DNA from: an uncultured Bacillota bacterium
Lineage (GTDB): Bacteria; Bacillota; Limnochordia; Limnochordales; ZCTH02-B6
NCBI GenBank assembly: GCA_937916565.1
Contig: CALFSR010000226.1
Location: 1 to 23,256 of the forward strand
DNA: 23,256 nucleotides
Reading direction: 5' to 3'
In this document: piece by piece, positions 15,036 through 23,256 of the stretch
Layout: each line of letters opens with the position of its first letter
Numbering within the stretch: position 1 is the first letter of the stretch
Program-made: the position numbers and the translations under genes
Notes under the pieces: model-generated
Databases searched by the model: none
What the model saw: the letters and a program-made list of their open reading frames with translations, nothing else
Told to the model about the DNA's origin: nothing

Positions 15036-15053
15036 GTGCACAAGCCTGTGCAC
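15036..15053 (+). promoter_or_regulatory. Operator-like 18-bp palindrome, copy 1
   Basis: GTGCACAAGCCTGTGCAC has 7-bp perfect arms (GTGCACA / TGTGCAC) around AGCC. It begins 6 nt after the -10 hexamer, covering the likely transcription start, the position of a repressor site. A near-identical site stands at the same spacing before the aminotransferase-reductase fusion gene at 16651-16668. Confidence 0.75.
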
Positions 15054-15066
15054 GATCAAGGACCAA

Positions 15067-15083
15067 GCCGCGCCCGGCGCGGC
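15067..15083 (+). promoter_or_regulatory. Leader hairpin upstream of the HTH gene
   Basis: GCCGCGC (15067-15073) pairs with GCGCGGC (15077-15083) around CCG, just ahead of a poor, G-only ribosome binding site. It may keep translation of the regulator low. Confidence 0.4.
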
Positions 15084-15100
15084 GGGGCGGGGGCGATGGA

Positions 15101-15628
15101 ATGGACCTAATCCGGATCGGGGACAAGCTGGTCAGCCGCCGCAAGATCGAGCGAGCCGTCGACCGGATCTTGGAGCGGCGCGCCCAGGGCCTTTCGCAGC
15201 AGGACGTCGCCGCCGAGCTGGGCATTGACCGGGCTTTTGTCTCGCACCTGGAGCGCCTCGGCGAGATCCGTAAGGGGCGCCGCATTGCTCTGATCGGGTT
15301 TCCGGTCCAGAACAAAGCCGAGCTGGAAGCCGTCGCCCGGGAGGAAGGCGTCGACTTCGTGCTGCTGCTCAACAACGCTGAGCGCTGGAGCTACGTGGAG
15401 CACATCTCCGGCGCGGAGCTGTTTAACCAGGTGATGGAGATCATCGCCCGGATCCGGGAGTGCGACCAGGTGGTGTTTCTCGGATCGGACATGCGCATCC
15501 GGTGGATGGAGTCGGTGCTGGGGCCGGACCGGGTCGTAGGTATCGAACTCGGCCCTTCGCCCATCGCGGAGGACAGGTACGTGGCGCCGGAGCGGGTGCG
15601 GGACATCCTGGCGCAGGGCCGGGGATGA
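15101..15628 (+). CDS. HTH transcriptional regulator with a conserved C-terminal domain of unknown function
   Basis: A 175-residue protein. Residues about 1-58 hold an XRE-like helix-turn-helix with LSQQDVAAELGIDRAFVSHLER (helices about 31-53). The remainder starts KGRRIALIGFPVQNKAELEAV and continues through LNNAERWSYVEHISGAELFNQVMEIIARI and VVFLGSDMRIRW to VGIELGPSPIAEDRYV. It looks like an alternating alpha/beta domain, possibly a ligand sensor. I recognise the same two-domain protein as a neighbour of 'quinate 5-dehydrogenase' genes in Clostridia from memory only. It lies 42 nt ahead of that gene here and is preceded by a palindromic operator, so autoregulation is likely. The ATG at 15101 has only a G-rich stretch (15088-15094) as a ribosome binding site. 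The bound ligand is unknown. Confidence 0.8.
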   Translation: MDLIRIGDKLVSRRKIERAVDRILERRAQGLSQQDVAAELGIDRAFVSHLERLGEIRKGRRIALIGFPVQNKAELEAVAREEGVDFVLLLNNAERWSYVEHISGAELFNQVMEIIARIRECDQVVFLGSDMRIRWMESVLGPDRVVGIELGPSPIAEDRYVAPERVRDILAQGRG

Positions 15629-15670
15629 CCAGCGGCCGCAGGGGTTTTAGCAGCGGGGAGGAGTCACAGC

Positions 15671-16603
15671 TTGAAGCGGGTTGTCAGCGTCAGCATCGGG
15701 TCGTCGGAACGGGACCACGTGGCTGAACTCGAGCTGATGGGCGAGCGGGTGCGCGTGGAGCGCATCGGCACCGACGGCGACATCGACAAGGCGATTGCGC
15801 TCATCCGGGAGCTCGACGGCAAGGTGGACGCGTTCGGGATGGGCGGCATAGACCTGTACGTGTGGGCGGGAGGACGACGTTACGTGTTGCGGGACGCCCG
15901 CCGCATCGCGGGCGCCGCCCAGAAAACCCCCATGGTGGACGGTTCCGGCCTCAAGAACTCCTTGGAGCGCCGTATTGTCCCGTTCCTCGCGAGGGAGCTC
16001 GGGTTCCGCTGGCCCGAGCGGAAAGTGCTGCTCGTGTCCGCCATCGACCGGTTTGGCATGGCGGAGGCGTTGGCCGAGTCCGGGTGCGACCTTGTCATCG
16101 GCGATCTCATGTTTGTGCTAGGCCTGCCGTTCCCGATGCGTTCTCTACGGACGTTTCACGCCGTGGCCCGGGTGCTCGCGCCCATCGCGGTGCAGCTTCC
16201 CATAAACGTTCTCTACCCGACGGGCTCCAAGCAGACCAAGGTGGAGCCCAAGTACACCCGCTGGTATCAATGGGCGGACGTCATCGCCGGGGACTTTCAT
16301 TTTATCCGGCGCTATATGCCCGATGACCTGCGCGGCAAAACGATCATCACCCAGACCATTACCAAGGCCGACGTCGCCGAGCTCAAAAAGCGCGGCGTAA
16401 GGCTGCTCGTCACGGGGACGCCCGAGCTCAACGGGCGGTCCTTTGCGACCAACGTCATCGAGGCGCTCCTGATCGCCGTTACGGGCCGGGGCCGGGAGCT
16501 GTCGGCCGACGAATACCTGGAACTCATTGACCGCCTTGGGCTGCAACCCCGCATCGAGTACTTGACGGAGCCGGCGCCGGAGCAGGCACACGCGCGCGGG
16601 TAG
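15671..16603 (+). CDS. Conserved protein of the family often labelled quinate 5-dehydrogenase; function unproven
   Basis: A 310-residue, apparently soluble protein with no signal peptide. Conserved-looking stretches include VSIGSSERDHVAEL at the start, FGMGGIDLYVW, PMVDGSGLKNSLERR (about 95-109), AIDRFGMAEALAESGCDL, WADVIAGDFHFIRRYMPDDL, TIITQTIT and VTGTPELNGRSFATNVIEALL near the C-terminus. The database-style name comes from memory of similar clostridial proteins. I see no classical GxGxxG nucleotide-binding loop at the N-terminus, so a dehydrogenase activity should not be assumed. The start is TTG with GGGGAGGAG 7 nt upstream. It follows the HTH gene by 42 nt and probably shares its operator-controlled transcript, and it lies upstream of the aminotransferase-reductase fusion with the matching operator. 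Confidence 0.75.
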   Translation: MKRVVSVSIGSSERDHVAELELMGERVRVERIGTDGDIDKAIALIRELDGKVDAFGMGGIDLYVWAGGRRYVLRDARRIAGAAQKTPMVDGSGLKNSLERRIVPFLARELGFRWPERKVLLVSAIDRFGMAEALAESGCDLVIGDLMFVLGLPFPMRSLRTFHAVARVLAPIAVQLPINVLYPTGSKQTKVEPKYTRWYQWADVIAGDFHFIRRYMPDDLRGKTIITQTITKADVAELKKRGVRLLVTGTPELNGRSFATNVIEALLIAVTGRGRELSADEYLELIDRLGLQPRIEYLTEPAPEQAHARG

Positions 16604-16615
16604 GCGGGTTTCCCA

Positions 16616-16644
16616 TTGCTTTGCCCGGCGGGAATTGGTAGAGT
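16616..16644 (+). promoter_or_regulatory. Promoter of the aminotransferase-reductase gene (extended -10)
   Basis: TTGCTT (16616-16621) and TAGAGT (16639-16644) are 17 bases apart, with TG at 16636-16637. The predicted start is near 16651, at the edge of the second palindrome. Confidence 0.65.
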
Positions 16645-16650
16645 AGGTGT

Positions 16651-16668
16651 GTGCACAAGATTGTGCAC
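16651..16668 (+). promoter_or_regulatory. Operator-like 18-bp palindrome, copy 2
   Basis: GTGCACAAGATTGTGCAC is a perfect palindrome with 8-bp arms around GA. It starts 6 nt after the -10 hexamer, the same geometry as copy 1 at 15036-15053; 16 of 18 bases agree between the two. Confidence 0.8.
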
Positions 16669-16688
16669 GCGCCGACCCGCGCTGAACT

Positions 16689-16695
16689 AAGGAGG
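16689..16695 (+). promoter_or_regulatory. Ribosome binding site fixing the fusion gene start
   Basis: AAGGAGG lies 6 nt before the ATG at 16702. The frame is open to a GTG at 16651, but that codon is inside the operator palindrome and has no such site. Confidence 0.85.
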
Positions 16696-16701
16696 CCGTC
16701 T

Positions 16702-19437
16702 ATGCATCCCTTTTCTGAGTATGTCAATCCGCACCTCGGCGAACTGCTGGAGACGGTGCGGCTCAACAAGCGCTACGTCCGGGGCGAAGGGGCGTGGCTG
16801 TGGGACGAGGAGGGCAACCGCTACCTCGACTTTATCGCCGCCTACGGGGCATTGCCTTTCGGCTACAATCCCCCGGAGGTCTGGCAGGCTCTGCTGGAGG
16901 TGCGCGCCCAGGGCGAACCCAGCTTCGTGCAGCCGTCGTACCTGGAGGCCGCCGGCGGGCTGGCCCGGCGCCTCATTGAGCTGGCACCCGCGGGTCTGCG
17001 CTACGTGACCTTTACCAACAGCGGCGCCGAAGCGGCCGAGGCCGCCATCAAGCTCGCGCTGGCAAGGACCGGCCGCCGCCGTGTGCTCGCCGCCCACAAC
17101 AGCTTCCACGGCAAAACGCTCGGTGCGTTGTCGGCCACGGGCCGGCCGGCGTACCAGGAGGCGTTCGGTTTGCCGCTGCCCGGCTTCGACTATGTTCCTT
17201 ACGGCGACGCGGACGCGGTAGCCCGGGCGCTCGCGGCCCGGCCGGGCGAGTACGCCGCGGTCATCCTCGAGCCGATCCAGGGCGAGGGGGGCATCGTGGT
17301 GCCGCCGCCGGGGTATCTGGCCAAGGTCAAGGAGCTCTGTGAGGCCGACGGTGCGCTGCTCATCCTCGATGAAGTGCAGTCGGGCCTCGGGCGTACGGGC
17401 GCCTTGTTCCGGTGCCAGGCGGAAGGCGTCAGTCCGGACGTGATGACGCTCGCCAAGGCCTTGGGCGGCGGTCTTGTGCCTATCGGCGCCGTACTTTGCA
17501 CCGAAGACGCCTACACCGAGCAGTTTGCCCTCAAACACTCCTCGACGTTCGCAGGCAACGCCTTGGCGTGCCGGGCAGGCTTGGCTGCCCTTGACCTGCT
17601 CACCCGGGACAACGGCCGCCTCCTCCAGAACGTCCAGCGGCTTGGCGCGCAGCTCAAGAGCGGCCTTGAGGAGATCCAGCGCCGATACCCGCGGGTCATC
17701 CGGGAGGTACGGGGCACCGGATTTATGCTGGGCGTCGACTTTGGCATCGATGAGGACACCTTCGGCGCGAGCGCCGGCGCGATGCTCGGTATCATGGCGT
17801 CGCAGGAACTCTTGACGCCGGTAATCTCTTCGTACCTCCTAAACCGCTGCGGCCTGCGGGTTGCTCCGACCCTCAACGGCAACAGCGTCATCCGCATTGA
17901 GCCGCCCCTCGTCGTCGATGAGGAGCAGTGCCGGTTGGCGCTCGAGGCCATCGAGCGCGTGTGCGCCGTGTTGGACGCCGGCAACACCGGTGAACTGCTC
18001 GCTCATCTGGTCGACCGGACGGCGCCCGTGCCTATGCCGGCGGCTTATCGCACACCGGCGGTCAACGAGGCGGTCGCGGCGGAAAACGGCGCGGGCATGG
18101 AACATGGGACCGTCTTTGACGGCGCCGGGGCGGCGGGCGTCACCGTCCGGGAGCCGAAGCCTGCGCCCGACCCGGCGGACGCCGGCGAGGGCCGGTTCGC
18201 GTTTCTCGTGCACCCGCTGGACCTGCGCAACTATACCGAGTTCGACCGCAGCCTCGAGCCGTACACCGAGGAAGAGCTGCAGCGGCTGAGCGACCAGTTC
18301 AACAGCTTGATGGAGCCGTTCGTCATCGGCACGACCCGCGTCGTCTCCGCCACCGGCCAGCGGGCTTACGGCGAGTTCGTCGTCGTCCCCCGGACTACCC
18401 GCCAGCTCATCGACGGCCCCCGCAAGGAGAACTTGGCGGTCGTGGCGGACGCGGTCGCCCTGGCCCGGGATCGGGGCGCCCGCATCGTCGGCCTTGGCGC
18501 TTACACGGCCATCGTCTCCCGCAGCGGGCGTGCTCTGACGGATTTGGGCGTTGCCTTGACGACCGGCAACAGCTACACGGTGGTCGCGGCGATTGAGGCG
18601 CTGCTCGAAGCGTCGACGCGGCTCGGCGCCGATCTTTCCCGGTCGACGGCCAGCGTGGTGGGGGCGACGGGGTCCATCGGCCGCGGGACGGCCCTGCTCC
18701 TTGCACCGGACGTGCAGCGGCTAGTACTGATCGGAAACCCTCGCTCGGGTGCCAAGGCCTACGAGCGGCTGACGGCCGTGGCTGCGGAAGTGTTCCGGTG
18801 GGTGCTCACCGAACGGGAGCGCGGGAGGGAGTTCGCCCCGGGGACGCTGGCCGACTGGGTGGTGCAGCGGTCCGAACTGCCCGGGCCGGATGCGGGCGAC
18901 GCCGCATGGCTTGGCGCGACCGCAAGGCTGCTTGAGCGGCACGATTGTCCCGTCTCGCTCACCATCGACGTGGCCGCGGGACTCGCCCAAGGAGAGATGG
19001 TCGTCATCGCGACGAGCACGGCCGACGACTTTGTCACTCCGGAGCTCTTGCGCCCCGGTGCGGTCGTGTGCGACATGTCCCGGCCGCCCAACGTCAGCCG
19101 CCGGGTGGAGCGAGAGCGTCCCGACGTCCTGGTGCTGGACGGCGGCGTCATCGAGGTGCCGGGCCGGCCTTGGTTCGGCTGGGACTTCGGTTACGAGCGG
19201 GGGCTTGCCTACGCATGCATGTCGGAGACGATGATGCTCGCGCTCGAGCATGACTACCGCCACACGAGCCTTGGGTCGGATCTTACGCCCGAATCGATGT
19301 TGCGCATGCAGGAGTTGGCGCACCGGCACGGCTTCCGGCTCGCCGGGCTGCGCAGCTTCGACCGCCCGGTCAGCGACGCCCGCTGGCAGGAGCTCGTGGA
19401 GGCGCGCCGGCGGCTGTCCATCTCGTCCATGCGGTAG
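16702..19437 (+). CDS. Fusion: class III PLP aminotransferase + acyl-ACP-reductase-like (AAR) domain
   Basis: A 911-residue bifunctional protein. Residues about 1-438 form a class III (ornithine/acetylornithine type) aminotransferase: VTFTNSGAEAAEAAIKLA, HNSFHGKTLGALSATG, LILDEVQSGLGRTG (Asp223) and the PLP lysine in LAKALGGGL (Lys252). An Ala/Pro/Gly-rich linker (about 439-497) follows. Residues about 498-911 resemble cyanobacterial long-chain acyl-ACP reductase: LTTGNSYT (619-626), a Rossmann loop VVGATGSIG (652-660), ACDMSRPP-like VVCDMSRPPNVS, VLDGGVIEVPG, and YACMSETMM whose Cys839 aligns with the acyl-accepting cysteine in FACFAEAML of cyanobacterial AAR. Established logic of AAR is reduction of an acyl thioester to an aldehyde by NADPH; coupling to a transaminase would give an amine. 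The substrate is unknown. The gene has its own promoter, shared operator and terminator. Confidence 0.85.
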   Translation: MHPFSEYVNPHLGELLETVRLNKRYVRGEGAWLWDEEGNRYLDFIAAYGALPFGYNPPEVWQALLEVRAQGEPSFVQPSYLEAAGGLARRLIELAPAGLRYVTFTNSGAEAAEAAIKLALARTGRRRVLAAHNSFHGKTLGALSATGRPAYQEAFGLPLPGFDYVPYGDADAVARALAARPGEYAAVILEPIQGEGGIVVPPPGYLAKVKELCEADGALLILDEVQSGLGRTGALFRCQAEGVSPDVMTLAKALGGGLVPIGAVLCTEDAYTEQFALKHSSTFAGNALACRAGLAALDLLTRDNGRLLQNVQRLGAQLKSGLEEIQRRYPRVIREVRGTGFMLGVDFGIDEDTFGASAGAMLGIMASQELLTPVISSYLLNRCGLRVAPTLNGNSVIRIEPPLVVDEEQCRLALEAIERVCAVLDAGNTGELLAHLVDRTAPVPMPAAYRTPAVNEAVAAENGAGMEHGTVFDGAGAAGVTVREPKPAPDPADAGEGRFAFLVHPLDLRNYTEFDRSLEPYTEEELQRLSDQFNSLMEPFVIGTTRVVSATGQRAYGEFVVVPRTTRQLIDGPRKENLAVVADAVALARDRGARIVGLGAYTAIVSRSGRALTDLGVALTTGNSYTVVAAIEALLEASTRLGADLSRSTASVVGATGSIGRGTALLLAPDVQRLVLIGNPRSGAKAYERLTAVAAEVFRWVLTERERGREFAPGTLADWVVQRSELPGPDAGDAAWLGATARLLERHDCPVSLTIDVAAGLAQGEMVVIATSTADDFVTPELLRPGAVVCDMSRPPNVSRRVERERPDVLVLDGGVIEVPGRPWFGWDFGYERGLAYACMSETMMLALEHDYRHTSLGSDLTPESMLRMQELAHRHGFRLAGLRSFDRPVSDARWQELVEARRRLSISSMR

Positions 19438-19465
19438 GAGCCGCCGGGCACGACTGAACTTGGGT

Positions 19466-19514
19466 GCAGGAGGAGGCCGCTGGCCTCCTCCTGCTTGCCG
19501 CTGCGGGCTTTTTT
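19466..19514 (+). terminator. Terminator after the fusion gene
   Basis: A perfect 13-bp stem GCAGGAGGAGGCC (19466-19478) / GGCCTCCTCCTGC (19482-19494) with loop GCT is followed 14 nt later by six Ts (19509-19514). The offset T-run is unusual, but the stem is very strong. Confidence 0.75.
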
Positions 19515-19518
19515 CGCC

Positions 19519-19547
19519 TTCACAAAGCCGACGGGTTTCGATATAAT
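19519..19547 (+). promoter_or_regulatory. Sigma-A type promoter of greA-lysS
   Basis: TTCACA (19519-19524) and TATAAT (19542-19547) are 17 bases apart, close to the ideal housekeeping promoter. It stands between the module terminator and greA, with a roughly 105-nt 5' leader. Confidence 0.85.
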
Positions 19548-19658
19548 CTGTGCCGAATCTCATGGCACGGATTCCCACCCGCTGTCCGGAAGTTTCGCGA
19601 AGCGGGAGCGTAGAATAGAGGGCAGACCACGCCCGGGCAAAAGGAGAGACTGCGCTCG

Positions 19659-20134
19659 ATGCGGGAAAAGGAAGTGCTCCTGACGGCGGAGGGCCTCGCA
19701 AAGCTGGAGCGGGAATTGGAGCACCTCAAGACGGTCAAGCGGCGGGAGGTCGCCGCCCGGATCAAGCAGGCGCTTGAGTTCGGCGACATCTCCGAGAACT
19801 CCGAATACGACGACGCAAAGAACGAGCAAGCCTTCGTCGAGGGTAGAATCCTCCAACTGGAAAAGATGCTGCGGCACGCCAAGCTGATTGACGAAGCCGA
19901 CGGCCCGGCCGACGTGGTGACCTTGGGGGCTCGCGTGCGCCTCAAGGATTTGCAGTATGGCGACGAGCTGGAGTACCAAGTGGTCGGCTCCGCGGAAGCC
20001 GACCCCTTCAAGAACCGTATCTCCAACGAGTCACCGGTGGGCCAGGCCATTATGGGCAAGCGCCCCGGCACCATCGTGGAAGTCAAAGCCCCGGCCGGCG
20101 TGCTCAAGTACGAGATCTTGGAAGTGATCCGTTG

Positions 20135-20135
<1 letters not shown>
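19659..20135 (+). CDS. greA: Transcription elongation factor GreA
   Basis: A 158-residue RNA polymerase secondary-channel factor that stimulates cleavage of backtracked transcripts. The N-terminal coiled coil (about 1-75) carries the acidic tip in FGDISENSEYDDAKNEQ, the hallmark of active GreA. The C-terminal FKBP-like domain shows LGARVRLKDL, SAEADPFKNRISNESPVGQAIMGKRPG and LKYEILEV. AAGGAG lies about 11 nt upstream of the ATG. The stop codon overlaps the lysS start as TGATG, so the two genes are translationally coupled, an order common in Clostridia and relatives. A good housekeeping promoter precedes the gene. Confidence 0.96.
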
Positions 20136-21673
<1,538 letters not shown>

Positions 21674-21705
21674 CGCGCCGCCCGCCGAAAAGGAGCCAGG
21701 CCGAA

Positions 21706-22476
21706 GTGCCGATGGGGACCGCAGCATCGCCTCGCGCACCGCTCGCACCGGAATCCGGGACACACCCGGGCCCTCGGCCTGCACGCCGCCTCTGGAGCGG
21801 CGTCCGGCTGGCATGGCCCGTTGTGATGGGATACGTGCCCATCGGGTTCGCCATGGGCGTGCTGGCTGGCAACACCGGCCTCTCGCCGATAGAAACCGGC
21901 GCGATGTCGGCCCTTGTCTATGCCGGAGCCAGCCAGTTCGTGGCCGTGGCGCTTCTCGCGGGGGGCGCGCCCGCGGTCTCCATCGTGGCGACCACCTTTC
22001 TCGTCAACTTGCGCCACCTGCTCATGAGCGCAGCCTTGAGTCCGTTCCTGCGGGGTGTGCGCCCGGCGACACTGGCGGCCCTCGGCTTCTTCATCACCGA
22101 TGAAACCTTTGCCGTCAGCCACGGAGAGTTCACCCGGGCCGGGCGCGGGGATCCCCTGCTCTTCCTTGGGCTGGGCGTGACCGCGTACTTGAGCTGGCTG
22201 GCGGCGACCGTCGCCGGCGCGTGGCTCGGGGGGATTCTCGCCGCACCGGAGGCCCTTGGATTTGATTTTGCACTGCCCGCGATGTTCATCGGTCTTCTGG
22301 CCGGCCAGTTGAGGAGCCGGGCTGCCCGTGTGGCCGCCCTCCTGGCCGCGACGGTCGCCGTCTGGGGCGCGTCCGTTTTGGGCGGTTGGAGCGTGATGAC
22401 GGCGGCCATGGCGGCCGCTGCCGCGGGGGTGATCTTCAAGCGGTGGACGGAGCGATCGACGGGCGCTACTTCTTGA
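21706..22476 (+). CDS. azlC: AzlC family branched-chain amino acid exporter, large subunit
   Basis: A 256-residue inner-membrane protein of the AzlC family, which with AzlD exports branched-chain amino acids or their analogues. The N-terminus (about 1-28) is hydrophilic and Pro-rich. Family motifs follow: VVMGYVPIGFAMGVLA, the strongly conserved LVYAGASQFVAVALL, NLRHLLMSAALSPFL and FFITDETFAVS. Several hydrophobic segments run to the C-terminus. The GTG start at 21706 has AAAAGGAG 10 nt upstream; an in-frame ATG at 21712 is the alternative. It follows lysS by 32 nt and overlaps azlD by 34 nt. A specific substrate cannot be deduced. Confidence 0.93.
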   Translation: MPMGTAASPRAPLAPESGTHPGPRPARRLWSGVRLAWPVVMGYVPIGFAMGVLAGNTGLSPIETGAMSALVYAGASQFVAVALLAGGAPAVSIVATTFLVNLRHLLMSAALSPFLRGVRPATLAALGFFITDETFAVSHGEFTRAGRGDPLLFLGLGVTAYLSWLAATVAGAWLGGILAAPEALGFDFALPAMFIGLLAGQLRSRAARVAALLAATVAVWGASVLGGWSVMTAAMAAAAAGVIFKRWTERSTGATS

Positions 22477-22781
22477 TCGTCCTCGGCATGGCACTGGTCA
22501 CTTACCTGCCCCGGGTCGTCCCGCTGCTGCTCTTGGCCAACCGGCCGCTGCCGGCCATTGTGCGGGACTGGCTCGCGCTTCTCCCGCCGGCTTTGATGGG
22601 CGCACTGGTGGCGCAGGCGGTGCTGGTGCCGGGCGGCAACGTCGACCTGTCGCTTGCCAACCCGTACGTGCTGCCTGCGGTGGTGAGCCTTATCACCGCT
22701 TGGCGCACCGGCAGCCTGGGACTGACCGTCGTGGTGGGGATGGCAGCCGCCGCCCTCGGGCACCGGTTTTTGGGCAGTTAA
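22443..22781 (+). CDS. azlD: AzlD family small subunit of branched-chain amino acid exporter
   Basis: A 112-residue membrane protein with about four hydrophobic segments, starting FLIVLGMALVTYLPRVVPLLLL and including LLPPALMGALVAQAVL and a final VVGMAAAALGH segment. These features and the overlap with azlC identify AzlD, the small partner required for export. The frame is open upstream of 22443, but AzlD proteins are about 105-115 residues. The GTG at 22443 has GGGGGTGAT (22425-22433) 9 nt before it, so it is preferred. No terminator is visible before the rRNA promoters. Confidence 0.85.
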   Translation: MDGAIDGRYFLIVLGMALVTYLPRVVPLLLLANRPLPAIVRDWLALLPPALMGALVAQAVLVPGGNVDLSLANPYVLPAVVSLITAWRTGSLGLTVVVGMAAAALGHRFLGS

Positions 22782-22788
22782 AAAGGGC

Positions 22789-22817
22789 TTGCGCGGATCG
22801 GGGGTCCATGCTAAGAT
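22789..22817 (+). promoter_or_regulatory. rRNA operon promoter P1
   Basis: TTGCGC (22789-22794) and TAAGAT (22812-22817) are 17 bases apart with TG at 22809-22810, an extended -10. It begins 8 bases after the azlD stop. Confidence 0.65.
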
Positions 22818-22873
22818 AATCGTTGCTGGCGGCACCGGCCGCAAAGAATGGCTGGGCCAGCAAAAAATGCCTC

Positions 22874-22902
22874 TTGCCAACCGGCAGCGGGCATGGTAAC
22901 AT
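22874..22902 (+). promoter_or_regulatory. rRNA operon promoter P2
   Basis: TTGCCA (22874-22879) and TAACAT (22897-22902) are 17 bases apart with TG at 22894-22895. Tandem promoters about 85 bases apart are usual for bacterial rRNA operons. Confidence 0.65.
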
Positions 22903-23136
22903 CAGAAATTGCCTGCGCCAATTCCGGACGGTTATCCGGACGGTACGGAGCGGGCGGGGCGACGGTCGCAAGACCGTTGCCAAGGGTCAGGTTGGTCCTT
23001 GAAAACTAAACAGCGTGACGACCTGGTAAAACGGGTGCGGGCCTTTCGAAGAGGAAGGCCGAAGCGGTAAGCCGGATCGGCTTGCAGTTGGTTGGTCTGC
23101 AACCCCTGTTGGGAGACCGGCAGGGATGTGGAGCGA
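22903..23136 (+). other. 16S rRNA leader with boxA-like antitermination site
   Basis: No coding signal. TGGTCCTTGAAAAC (22993-23006) resembles the Firmicutes boxA element bound by NusB/S10, which lets polymerase resist Rho in rRNA operons. Downstream are small inverted repeats such as TTGCAG/CTGCAA and CCCTG/CAGGG just before the mature 16S end. These may help form the processing stem whose other half lies after 16S, outside the window. Confidence 0.6.
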
Positions 23137-23256
23137 TTAACGGAGAGTTTGATCCTGGCTCAGGACGAACGCTGGCGGCGTGCCTAATACATGCAAGTCG
23201 TGCGGGGAGGTTCGCGGAAGCCCTTCGGGGCGGAAGTGGACGTCCTAGCGGCGGAC
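23137..23256 (+). rRNA. rrs: 16S ribosomal RNA, 5' end (truncated by window edge)
   Basis: The universal bacterial 16S start AGAGTTTGATCCTGGCTCAG is at 23144-23163, followed by GACGAACGCTGGCGGCGTGC and CTAATACATGCAAGTCG. By alignment to E. coli numbering, the mature 5' end lies about 7 bases upstream, near 23137. Only about 120 bases are present and the variable V1 loop is short; this supports Bacillota but not a finer placement. Confidence 0.95.

Noticed and set aside
16651..16701. Upstream GTG start that would lengthen the aminotransferase-reductase protein by 17 residues
   Set aside because: The codon lies inside the operator palindrome at the predicted transcription start and has no ribosome binding site, whereas the ATG at 16702 has AAGGAGG at 6 nt.

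Overview
The window reads as chromosomal DNA from a high-GC member of the Bacillota (Firmicutes). Three things support this. The speE-speB pair closely follows the Bacillus pattern. The core gene order is argS-pyrG, rho, rpmE, dusB, then greA-lysS leading into an rRNA operon. Ribosome binding sites are strong AGGAGG types and the -10 boxes are often of the extended TGn type. The first bases of a 16S rRNA gene are present at the right edge, but too few to name a class; a Limnochordia/Symbiobacterium/Thermaerobacter-like lineage is only a guess.

Layout: (1) 1-3363, a tightly packed plus-strand polyamine and tRNA-charging run: a 5'-truncated spermidine synthase gene, agmatinase speB, and argS overlapping speB by ATGA. 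(2) 3364-8464, pyrG, a bifunctional-nuclease (DUF151) family gene with its own extended -10 promoter, rho behind a 312-nt leader, and a secreted LysM-LysM-M23 cell-wall peptidase. (3) 8647-13403, a minus-strand cassette: an M20 deacylase, a family 5 solute-binding protein and two Dpp/Opp-type permeases, without ATPase genes, set between otherwise plus-strand core genes. (4) 13558-14957, rpmE and dusB ending at a strong intrinsic terminator. (5) 14996-19514, an accessory module bounded by terminators: a small HTH regulator, a protein of the family databases tend to call 'quinate 5-dehydrogenase', and a 911-residue fusion of a class III aminotransferase with a cyanobacterial acyl-ACP-reductase-like domain. 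(6) 19519-22781, greA-lysS and azlC-azlD. (7) 22782-23256, tandem rRNA promoters, a leader with a boxA-like site, and the start of 16S rRNA.

The most interesting region is the module in (5). Both of its transcription units start at an extended -10 promoter followed, exactly 6 nt after the -10 hexamer, by the same 18-bp palindrome of the form GTGCACAA-NN-TTGTGCAC (one arm of the first copy has a mismatch to that form). This indicates one regulon, most simply controlled by the HTH protein encoded there. The fusion protein keeps the PLP lysine of the aminotransferase half and a cysteine that aligns with the nucleophile of acyl-ACP reductases. It may therefore turn an acyl thioester (or related acid derivative) into an aldehyde and then an amine in one polypeptide. 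The substrate and the role of the middle protein are unknown.

Other points worth checking are an ArgRS whose HIGH signature reads NVVS, mutually exclusive hairpins ahead of pyrG, an apparently non-lipoprotein solute-binding protein, and a palindromic intergenic element near 8495-8598.
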